From Orrella marina (GTDB lineage: Bacteria > Pseudomonadota > Gammaproteobacteria > Burkholderiales > Burkholderiaceae_B): a DNA stretch of 64,000 bases. The notes beneath the pieces were generated by a model. It was not told the origin of the DNA, searched no databases, and worked only from the letters and a program-made list of their open reading frames with translations. Below are positions 1 through 7,749 of this stretch, piece by piece. The stretch is from contig NZ_CP028901.1 of NCBI RefSeq assembly GCF_003058465.1, positions 3,906,001 to 3,970,000 on the forward strand. The letters run 5' to 3'. The translations under genes and the position numbers were made by a program. Positions within the stretch are counted from its first letter, which is position 1; each line of letters opens with the position of its first letter.

Positions 1-1845
1 GGCATTCATTTCCGGCAGCGTCAGCTGGCGATTGGCTCGGACCGCGCCATGGCAAGCCATGGTCGCTAGCAACTCGTTTCGTCGTTCGGTCAGGAGCGCA
101 CTGATTCCCACTTCGATAATGTCCTGAAGCACGCCGTGGACCAGTGATTCAAGGTCTCCCCTGGCAAGTATGGAGGGGACCGCCCGGATGATCAGAGATT
201 GTGGGCCGCCTGGCGTCATCTCGAATCCCATCTGAAGCAAGGTCTCCGAGTGAGATTGAACGGTGGCAACCTCAATCTCGGATGCCTGCATCACCAGTGG
301 CACCAGCAAGCCTTGTCGGGCAACGGACCGGGTGTCGAGCGAGGCTTTCAGGCGCTCGTATACAACGCGTTCGTGAGCGGCGTGCATATCGACCAGAATC
401 ATCCCGTCCTGTGTCTGAGCGAGGATATAAATGCCGTGGATCTGTGCGACGGCACGGCCAAGGGGCCAGACCTGGTTATCAGGCGAGTGATCATTGACAG
501 TCCCTTCAGGCACGTATTGCGTAGGGGGCTGCGCGGACTCGCGAAGAGGTTGGTGTGCGGCTTGCCAGGCACTCTCCTGTCCAGGGGTCCACGTCCCGCG
601 TTGCGCACGACTGGCATCGGGTCTGCTCGCTGCGGGGGACGGATAGGAGTGGCCTGGCGCGGCCTGAGATTGTTGCACGGGTGGCGCAAGACTTGAAGTG
701 GGCTGACCTGACAGCGGGGCAAGCGCCGGCTCATTCAGAGGTAATGAAGCTTGCTGGTGTGCCACTGGCGAAGCGACCTGATGGGTATCCGGTCCATCCG
801 GTGCCGATGCCGGGTTGCGCGTTTCTGATTCAGATCTGTCGACTCGCCCTGCTTGTTCTGCCTGCGGCTTGTTCATGCTGGCCAGCGCAGTGGTGACTGC
901 CTGCTGAACAAGTCGGTGTACCGCACCGCTGTCACGGAATCGCACCTCATGCTTGGCAGGATGCACATTCACATCGACTAGATGGGGCTCAATGTTAAGA
1001 AACAAGACGTAGGCCGGTTGCCTGTCACCGTGCAGGACGTCCGCATAGGCTGCCCTGATTGCATGAGATACGGTGCGATCCCTGACGTGTCGTCCATTGA
1101 CAAACAGGTATTGCCTGTCCGCTCTGGCCCGTGCTGCGGTCGGTCGGGTGACGACCCCGGTCAGCCGTGCAAGCGCATTGCCCGAGTCAATCTCGACTGC
1201 CTGGTTCGAAAACTCATCACCCAGCACATCCCGAACCCGCTGCATCATGGATCCGCAAGCCCAGTGCTTGAGTGGCTTGTCGTTGTGGAACACTCGAAAT
1301 GCCACGTCAGGATGCGACAACGCAATCCGGGTCAATGTCTCCATGCAGTGCGCAAGCTCGGTCGCCTCTGTACGCAGAAACTTTCTGCGGGCAGGTACAT
1401 CGTCAAACAGACCTCGAACGTCTACACATGTCCCGACGGGGCCGGAGGCTGGCTCCACCTGACCGGCTGCACTCCACTGCCAGGCGTTCTGTGAATCACC
1501 TGTTCGTGAAATCAGGGTGAGCCTGGAGACCGATGCAATCGAGGCAAGCGCCTCACCGCGAAACCCCATCGAGTAGACGTTCTCCAGATCAGACAAACTA
1601 CGGATCTTGCTGGTAGCATGCCGCTTGATAGCCAGTGGCAGCTCCTCGCTGGCTATGCCGTGCCCGTCATCAATGACTGCGATGCGCCGGATGCCACCTG
1701 CTTCCAGACGAACATCAATCGAACGGGCGAGTGCATCGACGGCGTTCTCCATCAACTCCTTGAGCACAGATGCGGGACGTTCAATCACCTCACCAGCGGC
1801 GATCTGGCTGATCAGACGGTCGTCGAGCAGGGCAATGGATTTCAT
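1..1845 (-). CDS. mutL: DNA mismatch repair protein MutL (C-terminus cut by window edge)
   Basis: MutL couples mismatch recognition by MutS to strand incision and excision. The open frame runs from the ATG at 1845 to the window edge and gives 615 residues; roughly the last 30 residues of a normal MutL lie outside. The N-terminal GHKL ATPase shows the MENAVDA helix, DDGHGI and [11 protein letters not shown] proline- and glutamine-rich linker (about residues 340-430) leads to the dimerisation domain. That domain contains [12 protein letters not shown] near residue 485, which fits the DQHA(x)2E(x)4E metal-binding motif of endonuclease-type MutL, so this protein probably nicks DNA itself as in MutH-less bacteria. 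It is the last visible gene of the AEC-tsaE-amiC-mutL series. The 227 bases to amiC hold no gene. Confidence 0.97.
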   Translation of the reverse strand, partial: MKSIALLDDRLISQIAAGEVIERPASVLKELMENAVDALARSIDVRLEAGGIRRIAVIDDGHGIASEELPLAIKRHATSKIRSLSDLENVYSMGFRGEALASIASVSRLTLISRTGDSQNAWQWSAAGQVEPASGPVGTCVDVRGLFDDVPARRKFLRTEATELAHCMETLTRIALSHPDVAFRVFHNDKPLKHWACGSMMQRVRDVLGDEFSNQAVEIDSGNALARLTGVVTRPTAARARADRQYLFVNGRHVRDRTVSHAIRAAYADVLHGDRQPAYVLFLNIEPHLVDVNVHPAKHEVRFRDSGAVHRLVQQAVTTALASMNKPQAEQAGRVDRSESETRNPASAPDGPDTHQVASPVAHQQASLPLNEPALAPLSGQPTSSLAPPVQQSQAAPGHSYPSPAASRPDASRAQRGTWTPGQESAWQAAHQPLRESAQPPTQYVPEGTVNDHSPDNQVWPLGRAVAQIHGIYILAQTQDGMILVDMHAAHERVVYERLKASLDTRSVARQGLLVPLVMQASEIEVATVQSHSETLLQMGFEMTPGGPQSLIIRAVPSILARGDLESLVHGVLQDIIEVGISALLTERRNELLATMACHGAVRANRQLTLPEMNA

Positions 1846-2072
1846 CAAATCAAGGCATCAACAAGAGTCAGTAACGAGCCTCTCATTATGCCTCAGAGGG
1901 AAATGCAAGGGGCGTGGGGTAGCCGGGCGCTCAAATACGCCAGCAACCGGAATTGATGTGTAAGCAATGGACTCGAGCCTCCCATCTGGTCTGTTCGGGC
2001 ATGCTCCTGAGTAGACAGGTCAGGCCAGAGCAGGCTGGATGGGGACGGCTGTTACACAGTCAGTGGATCGAG

Positions 2073-3428
2073 TCAGTCCGCCATGGCCAGGTGGGGGTTG
2101 GCGGTGTAGAAGTTCGTGATGCCCAGATGGATAGCCTGGGCGAACTTGTCTTGATGGGACGAGCTGCGCAGTAGTCTTTCTTCCTTCGGGTTGCTGATAA
2201 ACGCCGTCTCTACCAGGACAGAAGGTATGTCGGGTGCGCGAAGGACGGCAAATGCGGCCTGCTCGACTTGAGGTTTGTGCAGTCGGTATACCTTCTCCAG
2301 ATGCAGCAGTAGCGACTGGGCCACCTTCTTGGAGTCCTTGATCTGGGCCGATGTCGACATGTCGATCAGGATTGCTGCTACGTTCTTGTTGGTGGCGCCC
2401 AGATTGACGCCGCCAATCAGATCCGCTGCATTCTCTTTCTTGGCCAGCCAGCGCGCAGCCGTACTGGATGCACCCCGTTCGGACAGGACATATGCAGAAC
2501 TGCCACCGGCAGTGGGCCTGACAAACGCATCCGCGTGAATGGAAATGAAGAGGTCTGCCTTGACTCGTCTGGCCTTGTCCACCCGTACGTGCAGGGGCAC
2601 GAAATAGTCACCGTCCCGTGTGAGGTAACCACGCATGCCTGGTGTGGCGTCTACACGTGACTTGACGCGTTTTGCAATTGCGAGCACTACATCCTTCTCG
2701 TACGTGCCGCCTTTGCCGACTGCGCCAGGATCCTCTCCACCGTGACCAGCGTCAATCGCGATGGTCAGCGTTCTCTGGCGTCGGCTACGCTGGGTGCTTC
2801 GGCCAGGGGCGCTCGCCACGGGAGGGGGTGATGGTCGGGCCGCGGGTGGTGGCTCGATTGCCGGTGTTGTAGATTGTCCGAGTCCTTCAATGATCTGCGC
2901 CAGCGGATCATCGCCCTCCATGATGTCGGGTGAATCTTTGAGCAAAGCCAGAATCGGATCCTGGGCAACTGTCGGATAAAGATCCAGTACCAGCCTGTAC
3001 TGGTAATCACCGATCGGTTTGAGCGTGAAGACCTGGGGTGCGATTGGCTGACGCAGGTCGATCACGATCCGCACCACATTTGGCCGGTTCTGGCCCACCC
3101 TGAGGCTACTGATGTAGGGATCGTTGGGCTTGATGTTGTTAACCAGCTTGTCGAGTGCGGAATTCATGGTCAGACCGTCAATGTCGACCACCATCCGGTG
3201 CGGATTATCGAGTGTGAAATGCTCGGCCTTGAGCTCACTGTCGAGTTCAAGCGTGACACGTGTGTACTCTTGTGCTGGCCACGTACGAACAGCCAGCACA
3301 CTGGCCGCATGGGCCATTTTTGGAAATACTGGCAGACAAAGCAGCGCGCTTGCCGCCTGAAGCAGCTTGCGGCGACTGGCCTGGCCGGATTGTTCGGTCA
3401 CGGATTGGTTTGCAGTTTGTTTAGCCAT
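2073..3428 (-). CDS. amiC: N-acetylmuramoyl-L-alanine amidase AmiC, Tat-exported
   Basis: Periplasmic zinc amidase that cleaves the amide bond between N-acetylmuramic acid and the stem peptide to split septal peptidoglycan. Its 451 residues begin with a twin-arginine signal (SRRKLLQ near residue 19, hydrophobic stretch, then AHA). An AMIN domain follows (about 45-150) for septal targeting, then a proline-rich linker (about 190-215) and an Amidase_3 domain. Zinc ligands and catalytic residues are visible as the His in DAGHGGEDPG, the Glu in TYEKD, the His in SIHADAF and the Glu in LVETAFISN. The start overlaps the end of tsaE by 31 bases, so the two are probably translationally linked. The gene order tsaE-amiC-mutL is widely conserved in proteobacteria. 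Confidence 0.96.
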   Translation of the reverse strand: MAKQTANQSVTEQSGQASRRKLLQAASALLCLPVFPKMAHAASVLAVRTWPAQEYTRVTLELDSELKAEHFTLDNPHRMVVDIDGLTMNSALDKLVNNIKPNDPYISSLRVGQNRPNVVRIVIDLRQPIAPQVFTLKPIGDYQYRLVLDLYPTVAQDPILALLKDSPDIMEGDDPLAQIIEGLGQSTTPAIEPPPAARPSPPPVASAPGRSTQRSRRQRTLTIAIDAGHGGEDPGAVGKGGTYEKDVVLAIAKRVKSRVDATPGMRGYLTRDGDYFVPLHVRVDKARRVKADLFISIHADAFVRPTAGGSSAYVLSERGASSTAARWLAKKENAADLIGGVNLGATNKNVAAILIDMSTSAQIKDSKKVAQSLLLHLEKVYRLHKPQVEQAAFAVLRAPDIPSVLVETAFISNPKEERLLRSSSHQDKFAQAIHLGITNFYTANPHLAMAD

Positions 3429-3922
3429 CTCGTCCCTCTCGGAGTCCTTGCCTCCAGCACGGCGATCCGACCGGGGTCGTGATCATCGAGCTGGATCAGC
3501 ACATCTGCAGTGGGCAACGTGCCATCCGCTTTCTCAGGCCATTCGATCAGGACCACTGAATCGGGTTGAAAGAGATCTCGGAAACCAGCATCTGCCCATT
3601 CTCTTGGGTCGCTAAACCTATAAAAATCAATGTGATAAAAGTTTAAGCTAGAAACATTATAAGCTTCAAGTAGTGCAAATGTCGGGCTTTTGATGCGGCC
3701 AGTGACTCCGCACTGCCTCAAGAAGGCCCTGGCAAAGGTGGTTTTGCCGGCACCGAGGTCCCCGCTCAGATGGATGACTGCAGCTGCTTGATCACTCTGT
3801 ACAGGCGCGCTGGCGTGGTCTTGCAGGATGGTGCTGGCCAGTTTCTGTGCCAGTCTCTCAGTGGCGGTTTCATCCTGCAGATTCAGTTTCAGATGGTGTG
3901 TTGTCATTTTGCAACAATCCAT
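3398..3922 (-). CDS. tsaE: tRNA threonylcarbamoyladenosine biosynthesis ATPase TsaE
   Basis: TsaE is the ATPase that cycles the TsaB-TsaD complex when it makes t6A at position 37 of ANN-decoding tRNAs. The 174-residue protein carries the Walker A motif GDLGAGKTTF (about residues 54-63), KSPTFALLEAY, and the Trp-Ala-Asp-Ala-Gly region before LFQPDSVVLIEWPEKAD, all typical of the family. Two starts are possible: the ATG at 3922 and an internal ATG at 3907 (MTTHHLKLNL). Neither has a good Shine-Dalgarno sequence. It begins 13 bases after the AEC transporter stop and overlaps amiC, so it sits inside the same transcript. Confidence 0.95.
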   Translation of the reverse strand: MDCCKMTTHHLKLNLQDETATERLAQKLASTILQDHASAPVQSDQAAAVIHLSGDLGAGKTTFARAFLRQCGVTGRIKSPTFALLEAYNVSSLNFYHIDFYRFSDPREWADAGFRDLFQPDSVVLIEWPEKADGTLPTADVLIQLDDHDPGRIAVLEARTPRGTRWLNKLQTNP

Positions 3923-3935
3923 GGAAGATTTTGGG

Positions 3936-4829
3936 TCAGCGAAGCAGATTCATCCAGATCGGGATGGTGATGGCACTTGCCAGTGTTCCCGCGGAAATGA
4001 TGAGGCTCACCACGTTCCCGTTGCCGCCCATGCGAACCGCCAGCACATATGCGGTGGTGGCACAGGGTAGGGCGGCAAAGAGTACCAGCATCTGAAGGTT
4101 CAGTGCGTCAAGCCCCAGAAATACCCCCGTTGCCCAGGCGATGGCTGGCATCGCGACCAGCCTGACAAGCACCATTGAACTGATGAGCGCACCCAGATTT
4201 CGGGATGCCTGCCAGCTCAGGCTGGGTCCGATACAGAGAATGCCCAAGGCAATCGCAGAGGCACCCAGTCGCCCGAGGGTGCTGTCAATCGGCCCAGGCA
4301 GTTCGAGCCCTCCCAGATTGCCTGCGAGTCCGGCAATGGTCGACAGGAACAGCGGATTGCGGATCAGCGCACCGAGAATATTTGTTTTCTGATGCCGGGC
4401 CAGCGCATAGACCGCCAGTACGTTAACGATCGGTACCGACAGGCCGACGATCAATGCCATGATGGACTGCCCGGCAGCACCACCCAGGCCGTAGGCCAGA
4501 GCCAGCCCGAGATAGGTGTTAAACCGGAACGCGCACTGGACCGATGACGCCAGTGCAATACTGGGGGCGCGGGTGAGCCGTCCGACCAGCAGCGCCATCA
4601 GGTAGCCAGCACCGGCCAGTCCTGCAGCCGCAATCAGCATGTCACCGGCGGTTGTGGCAGTGATGGGCGCTTTGAGAATTGATTGCAACAGCAAGGCTGG
4701 AAACAGGACGTAGTAGATCAGCTTCTCGAGTTCGGTGAAGAACGCCTTGGGAAAGCCTGCTTTGTGATGCAGAGCCCATCCGAGAAGGATCAGAAGAAAG
4801 TCGGGCAGGACGAGCCAGGTGATAGACAT
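3936..4829 (-). CDS. AEC-family transporter (auxin efflux carrier type)
   Basis: A 297-residue inner membrane protein with about ten hydrophobic segments, beginning MSITWLVLPDFLLILLGW. Two halves of five helices and the conserved SVQCAFRFNTYLGLALAYGLGG region in the middle match the AEC (Mem_trans) family, whose bacterial members move small organic acids such as malate. The substrate cannot be told from sequence. It lies directly upstream of tsaE on the same strand, 13 bases away, and probably leads the transcript that continues into tsaE, amiC and mutL. This gene is the least conserved member of that series. Confidence 0.88.
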   Translation of the reverse strand: MSITWLVLPDFLLILLGWALHHKAGFPKAFFTELEKLIYYVLFPALLLQSILKAPITATTAGDMLIAAAGLAGAGYLMALLVGRLTRAPSIALASSVQCAFRFNTYLGLALAYGLGGAAGQSIMALIVGLSVPIVNVLAVYALARHQKTNILGALIRNPLFLSTIAGLAGNLGGLELPGPIDSTLGRLGASAIALGILCIGPSLSWQASRNLGALISSMVLVRLVAMPAIAWATGVFLGLDALNLQMLVLFAALPCATTAYVLAVRMGGNGNVVSLIISAGTLASAITIPIWMNLLR

Positions 4830-5201
4830 GGGGGCTTGGATAGTTCAGATGTGCAGCACAGTGGTTGTAAAGGGCTGGAGATCGGCTCAAGAAAGAAGGG
4901 TCAAAGAATGCATCTGTACGGCCTGGCACAGCAGTGAGCGTCCCAAGCAGCTGGTGACAAGGAACGGTTTGTGACATTTTTTCTCAAACCCGTTATTGTG
5001 ACGTCAGGCAGGAACGCTGTCATGAACGCTGTCTTGAGCCCTCACGGCATGGGTAAGCATGGCGCAACCTGGCTGACAATATCCAAAGTAAATCTTTCCG
5101 TAGCGTATACGTTGGGTTCGGTTTTGTCATTGCGCGGGTGTTTGATAACTATCTGCCGCTGTGTTTCATTCTGGCGGGTTTAAGTTGATTATGAGGTAAT
5201 T
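4830..5201. other. Divergent intergenic region between the AEC gene and xerD
   Basis: These 372 bases separate the leftward AEC-tsaE-amiC-mutL series from the rightward xerD. I see no convincing gene. The part from about 4970 to 5190 is visibly richer in A and T than its surroundings and should hold both promoters. I could not pick clear -35/-10 pairs. The short open frames here lack family features and coding bias. Confidence 0.6.
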
Positions 5202-6176
5202 GTGGTCCAGTCTGTGCAAGCGGGACGATCGGGTTCCTCGGTTTCTTCTGTTTCTTCTGCCGCATCGGCACCGTCTGGCGCTCCGGTTCAGTCGGAGACC
5301 ATAGGGCAGTTCATTGATTCGCTCTGGCTCGAGGATGGACTTTCCCGGAATACGCTGGATGCGTACCGGCGAGACTTGATTCTGTTTGAACAATGGCTCA
5401 CCACTGAACGCGGCCGTCAGCTTGGGCAGTCTTCGGCGCAGGATGTGCACGCCTGGATGGCACACTGGTTTGGTCAGGCGCGCGCCAGTACCGTGAACCG
5501 CCGGCTCGCGAGTCTGCGACGTTTCTTTCTCTGGGCCAGACGACGGGGCCTGATGACGCATGATCCCTGCCTTGAGGTCGTGCCTGCCAGGCAGCCACAA
5601 CGTATCCCAAAAACCCTTACAGAGGCCCAGGTTGACGTGCTGCTCGGGGCACCGCCACTCAATACCGCATACGGTTTGCGAGACCGGGCGATGCTCGAGG
5701 TTCTCTATGCGACAGGACTCAGGGTGTCAGAGTTGGTGGGGCTGAGTGTGCTGGACGTCAGTCTGAATGATGGTGTCGTGCGAGTCGTGCAAGGCAAAGG
5801 AGGCAAGGATCGACTGGTGCCGCTGGGCGCCGAGGCTGCCTTCCGGGTCGAGCGATACATGGAACAGGCCCGAATGGAACTGCTCGGGCGCAAGACGTCT
5901 TCTGCCCTGTTCCTGAGTTCGCGTGGGTGCGCCATGTCTCGTCAGGGCTTCTGGCAACTGGTGAAAAAGTATGCTGTGGTGGCGGGTGTCCAGGCACCGC
6001 TGTCGCCGCACGTGTTACGCCATGCCTTTGCAACGCATTTGCTTAACCACGGTGCGGATTTGCGGGTGGTCCAGGTGTTACTCGGGCACGCTGACATTTC
6101 AACGACCCAGATCTACACCCACGTCGCAAGGGAACGGATAAAAAATCTTCATGCCCGGCATCATCCACGAGCATGA
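5202..6176 (+). CDS. xerD: Site-specific tyrosine recombinase XerD
   Basis: XerD acts with XerC at dif to resolve chromosome dimers at division. The 324-residue protein starts at GTG 5202; GAGG at 5193-5196 serves as ribosome binding site, and the ATG at 5191 is followed at once by a stop. A 30-residue Ser/Ala-rich N-terminal tail, longer than in E. coli XerD (298 residues), precedes the SAM-like core-binding domain (about 32-120). Catalytic residues are visible: Arg174 in GLRVSEL, Lys in VQGKGGKDR, His270 and Arg273 in HVLRH, His296 in LLGHADIS and the nucleophile Tyr305 in QIYTHV. It is single and chromosomal, with no phage genes beside it, so a housekeeping XerD rather than a phage integrase. 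Confidence 0.94.
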   Translation: MVQSVQAGRSGSSVSSVSSAASAPSGAPVQSETIGQFIDSLWLEDGLSRNTLDAYRRDLILFEQWLTTERGRQLGQSSAQDVHAWMAHWFGQARASTVNRRLASLRRFFLWARRRGLMTHDPCLEVVPARQPQRIPKTLTEAQVDVLLGAPPLNTAYGLRDRAMLEVLYATGLRVSELVGLSVLDVSLNDGVVRVVQGKGGKDRLVPLGAEAAFRVERYMEQARMELLGRKTSSALFLSSRGCAMSRQGFWQLVKKYAVVAGVQAPLSPHVLRHAFATHLLNHGADLRVVQVLLGHADISTTQIYTHVARERIKNLHARHHPRA

Positions 6177-6206
6177 AGCGCGCGGTCTTGCTAAACTCTC
6201 GTTGCC

Positions 6207-6282
6207 GCCGCCGTAACTCAGGGGATAGAGTACCTTCCTCCTAAGAAGGGAGTCGCACGTTCGATTCGTGCCGGCGGCGCCA
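6207..6282 (+). tRNA. tRNA-Arg, anticodon CCT
   Basis: Full cloverleaf by eye. Acceptor GCCGCCG (6207-6213) pairs with CGGCGGC (6272-6278), followed by discriminator G and an encoded CCA (6280-6282). The D-stem ACTC pairs with GAGT. The anticodon stem CCTTC pairs with GAAGG around the loop CTCCTAA, giving anticodon CCT for AGG codons. The T-stem GCACG pairs perfectly with CGTGC around TTCGATT. It sits 30 bases after xerD. Confidence 0.97.
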
Positions 6283-6343
6283 TCCGATTTCCCCGACTTC
6301 CTCAGGAGCCTTGCCAGGTTCCTTTTTTCCTTCCGGATTCAGC

Positions 6344-7561
6344 ATGGTTTCACAAAACCAGCCACAGGCAGGGTTCAATCTGCCGCCGATCATCGTCGGT
6401 ACCTTCATCGTTTTGCTAGCCATGGGCACCCGAGCCACGTTCGGACTGTTCATGCAGCCAATGGGGCTGCACCATGGCTGGTCACGCGAAGTTTTCTCGA
6501 TGGCGTTTGCCATCCAGAACTTGACGTGGGGGCTGGGGGCAATTGTCGCGGGCATGATGGCCGACAAGTTCGGTTCGGGTCGCACGGTCGCGCTCTCGGC
6601 ACTGTTTTACGCAGCTGGCCTGATTGGTGCCAGGATGTCTGGCACGGAACTCGAGCTGTACCTGACTGCAGGTGTCCTGGTTGGTCTCGGACAGGCTGGC
6701 ACCACCTTTGCCGTGATACTCCCGGTGGTTGCCAGGAACGCACCCGTCAGCGAGCGCAGCACGGTCATGGGAATTGCGAGTGCAGGCGGCTCTCTTGGTC
6801 AGTTTCTGGTAGTTCCGACGGGTCAGTTGCTGATTGATACCTTCGAGTGGACAGGCGCGTTCTGGTGGTTCTCGCTGTTTCTGGCGTCCGCCATCCCGCT
6901 GGCCTGGTTTCTGCGCGGCAAGCCAGGTGCCATGGGTGGGGTCGAACAGTCAATGAAACAGGCCATCGGTCAGGCATTACACCATCCGAGTTTTCATTTT
7001 CTGTTCTGGAGCTACTTTGTCTGTGGCTTTCACACGGCCTTTATCACCTTGCACCTGCCAGCCTTTGTGGTGGATGCCGGACTGAACGCGTCTACAGGTG
7101 CAATCGCGATCGCGCTGATTGGCTTGTTCAACGTTTTCGGGTCATACTGGGCAGGTCGTCTGGGCGGGATATACAGCAAGAAGAACCTGCTGGCGGGCAT
7201 GTACGCGTTGCGATCTGTCGGCATGCTGTGGCTGATGTTCATGCCGCTTTCTCCCTGGGTGGTTTATGTGTTTTCCGCCTGGATGGGGGTGTTCTGGCTT
7301 GGGACTGTTCCGTTGACCCAGGGGCTGATCGGGCAGATCTACGGACTGCGCTTTGCCGCAACGCTGTCTGGCATGGTGTTTCTTGGACATCAGATCGGAA
7401 GCTTTACGGGTGTGTGGCTTGGCGGTAAGGTACAGGCTGTGACCGGCAGTTATGACGCTGTCTGGTGGATTGGCATTGCTCTGGCATTGATTGCTGGCGC
7501 GTTGTGTCTGCCAATCAGGGAGCAGCCTTTGAAAGTGCTGGCTCGCGTGCAACCCGCCTGA
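6344..7561 (+). CDS. Major facilitator superfamily transporter
   Basis: Twelve-helix MFS permease of about 405 residues. The first helix (IIVGTFIVLLAMGTRATFGLF) and GMMADKFGSGRTVALSALFYAAG, with the loop 2-3 motif D-K-x-G-x-G-R, fit the MFS group related to oxalate/formate and monocarboxylate carriers. The substrate is unknown. I chose ATG 6344 (MVSQNQPQAG). The frame is open back to a TTG at 6311, which has an AGGAG only two bases ahead and would add an odd 11-residue leader. The gene ends 11 bases before a small membrane protein gene and is probably cotranscribed with it. Confidence 0.85.
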   Translation: MVSQNQPQAGFNLPPIIVGTFIVLLAMGTRATFGLFMQPMGLHHGWSREVFSMAFAIQNLTWGLGAIVAGMMADKFGSGRTVALSALFYAAGLIGARMSGTELELYLTAGVLVGLGQAGTTFAVILPVVARNAPVSERSTVMGIASAGGSLGQFLVVPTGQLLIDTFEWTGAFWWFSLFLASAIPLAWFLRGKPGAMGGVEQSMKQAIGQALHHPSFHFLFWSYFVCGFHTAFITLHLPAFVVDAGLNASTGAIAIALIGLFNVFGSYWAGRLGGIYSKKNLLAGMYALRSVGMLWLMFMPLSPWVVYVFSAWMGVFWLGTVPLTQGLIGQIYGLRFAATLSGMVFLGHQIGSFTGVWLGGKVQAVTGSYDAVWWIGIALALIAGALCLPIREQPLKVLARVQPA

Positions 7562-7572
7562 GGGAGTTTTCT

Positions 7573-7749
7573 ATGACAAGCGGTTCTGTCTCGTCAAATG
7601 GCCATTCCGGGAACCGCTTCCGGATCATGCGTATTGCGACCTGGGCAGGACTGCTGATCCTGCTCGCCTTTGGCTTTCTGGGATACCTGACACCCGGCAT
7701 GCAGTTGAACTGGGAAACCATTGCGACGATGTGCGGGTTCCAGGCATGA
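7573..7749 (+). CDS. Small single-helix membrane protein, 58 residues, unknown function
   Basis: The ATG at 7573 has AGGGAG at 7561-7566 and codes for 58 residues: a Ser/Gly/Asn-rich basic head, one transmembrane helix (about residues 21-38, ATWAGLLILLAFGFLGYL) and a short tail ending CGFQA. The stop TGA at 7747 overlaps the ATG at 7746 of the AddB-like gene (ATGA), so the peptide gene bridges the MFS gene and the nuclease gene by close spacing and translational coupling. I recognise no family. The good ribosome binding site, the clean membrane helix and the coupling make it likely to be real. Confidence 0.72.
   Translation: MTSGSVSSNGHSGNRFRIMRIATWAGLLILLAFGFLGYLTPGMQLNWETIATMCGFQA

Noticed and set aside
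5202..6176. Phage or integron integrase instead of XerD
   Set aside because: Length, the XerD-like C-terminus (HVLRHAFATHLL, LLGHADISTTQIYTHV) and lack of mobile gene neighbours fit the housekeeping recombinase.
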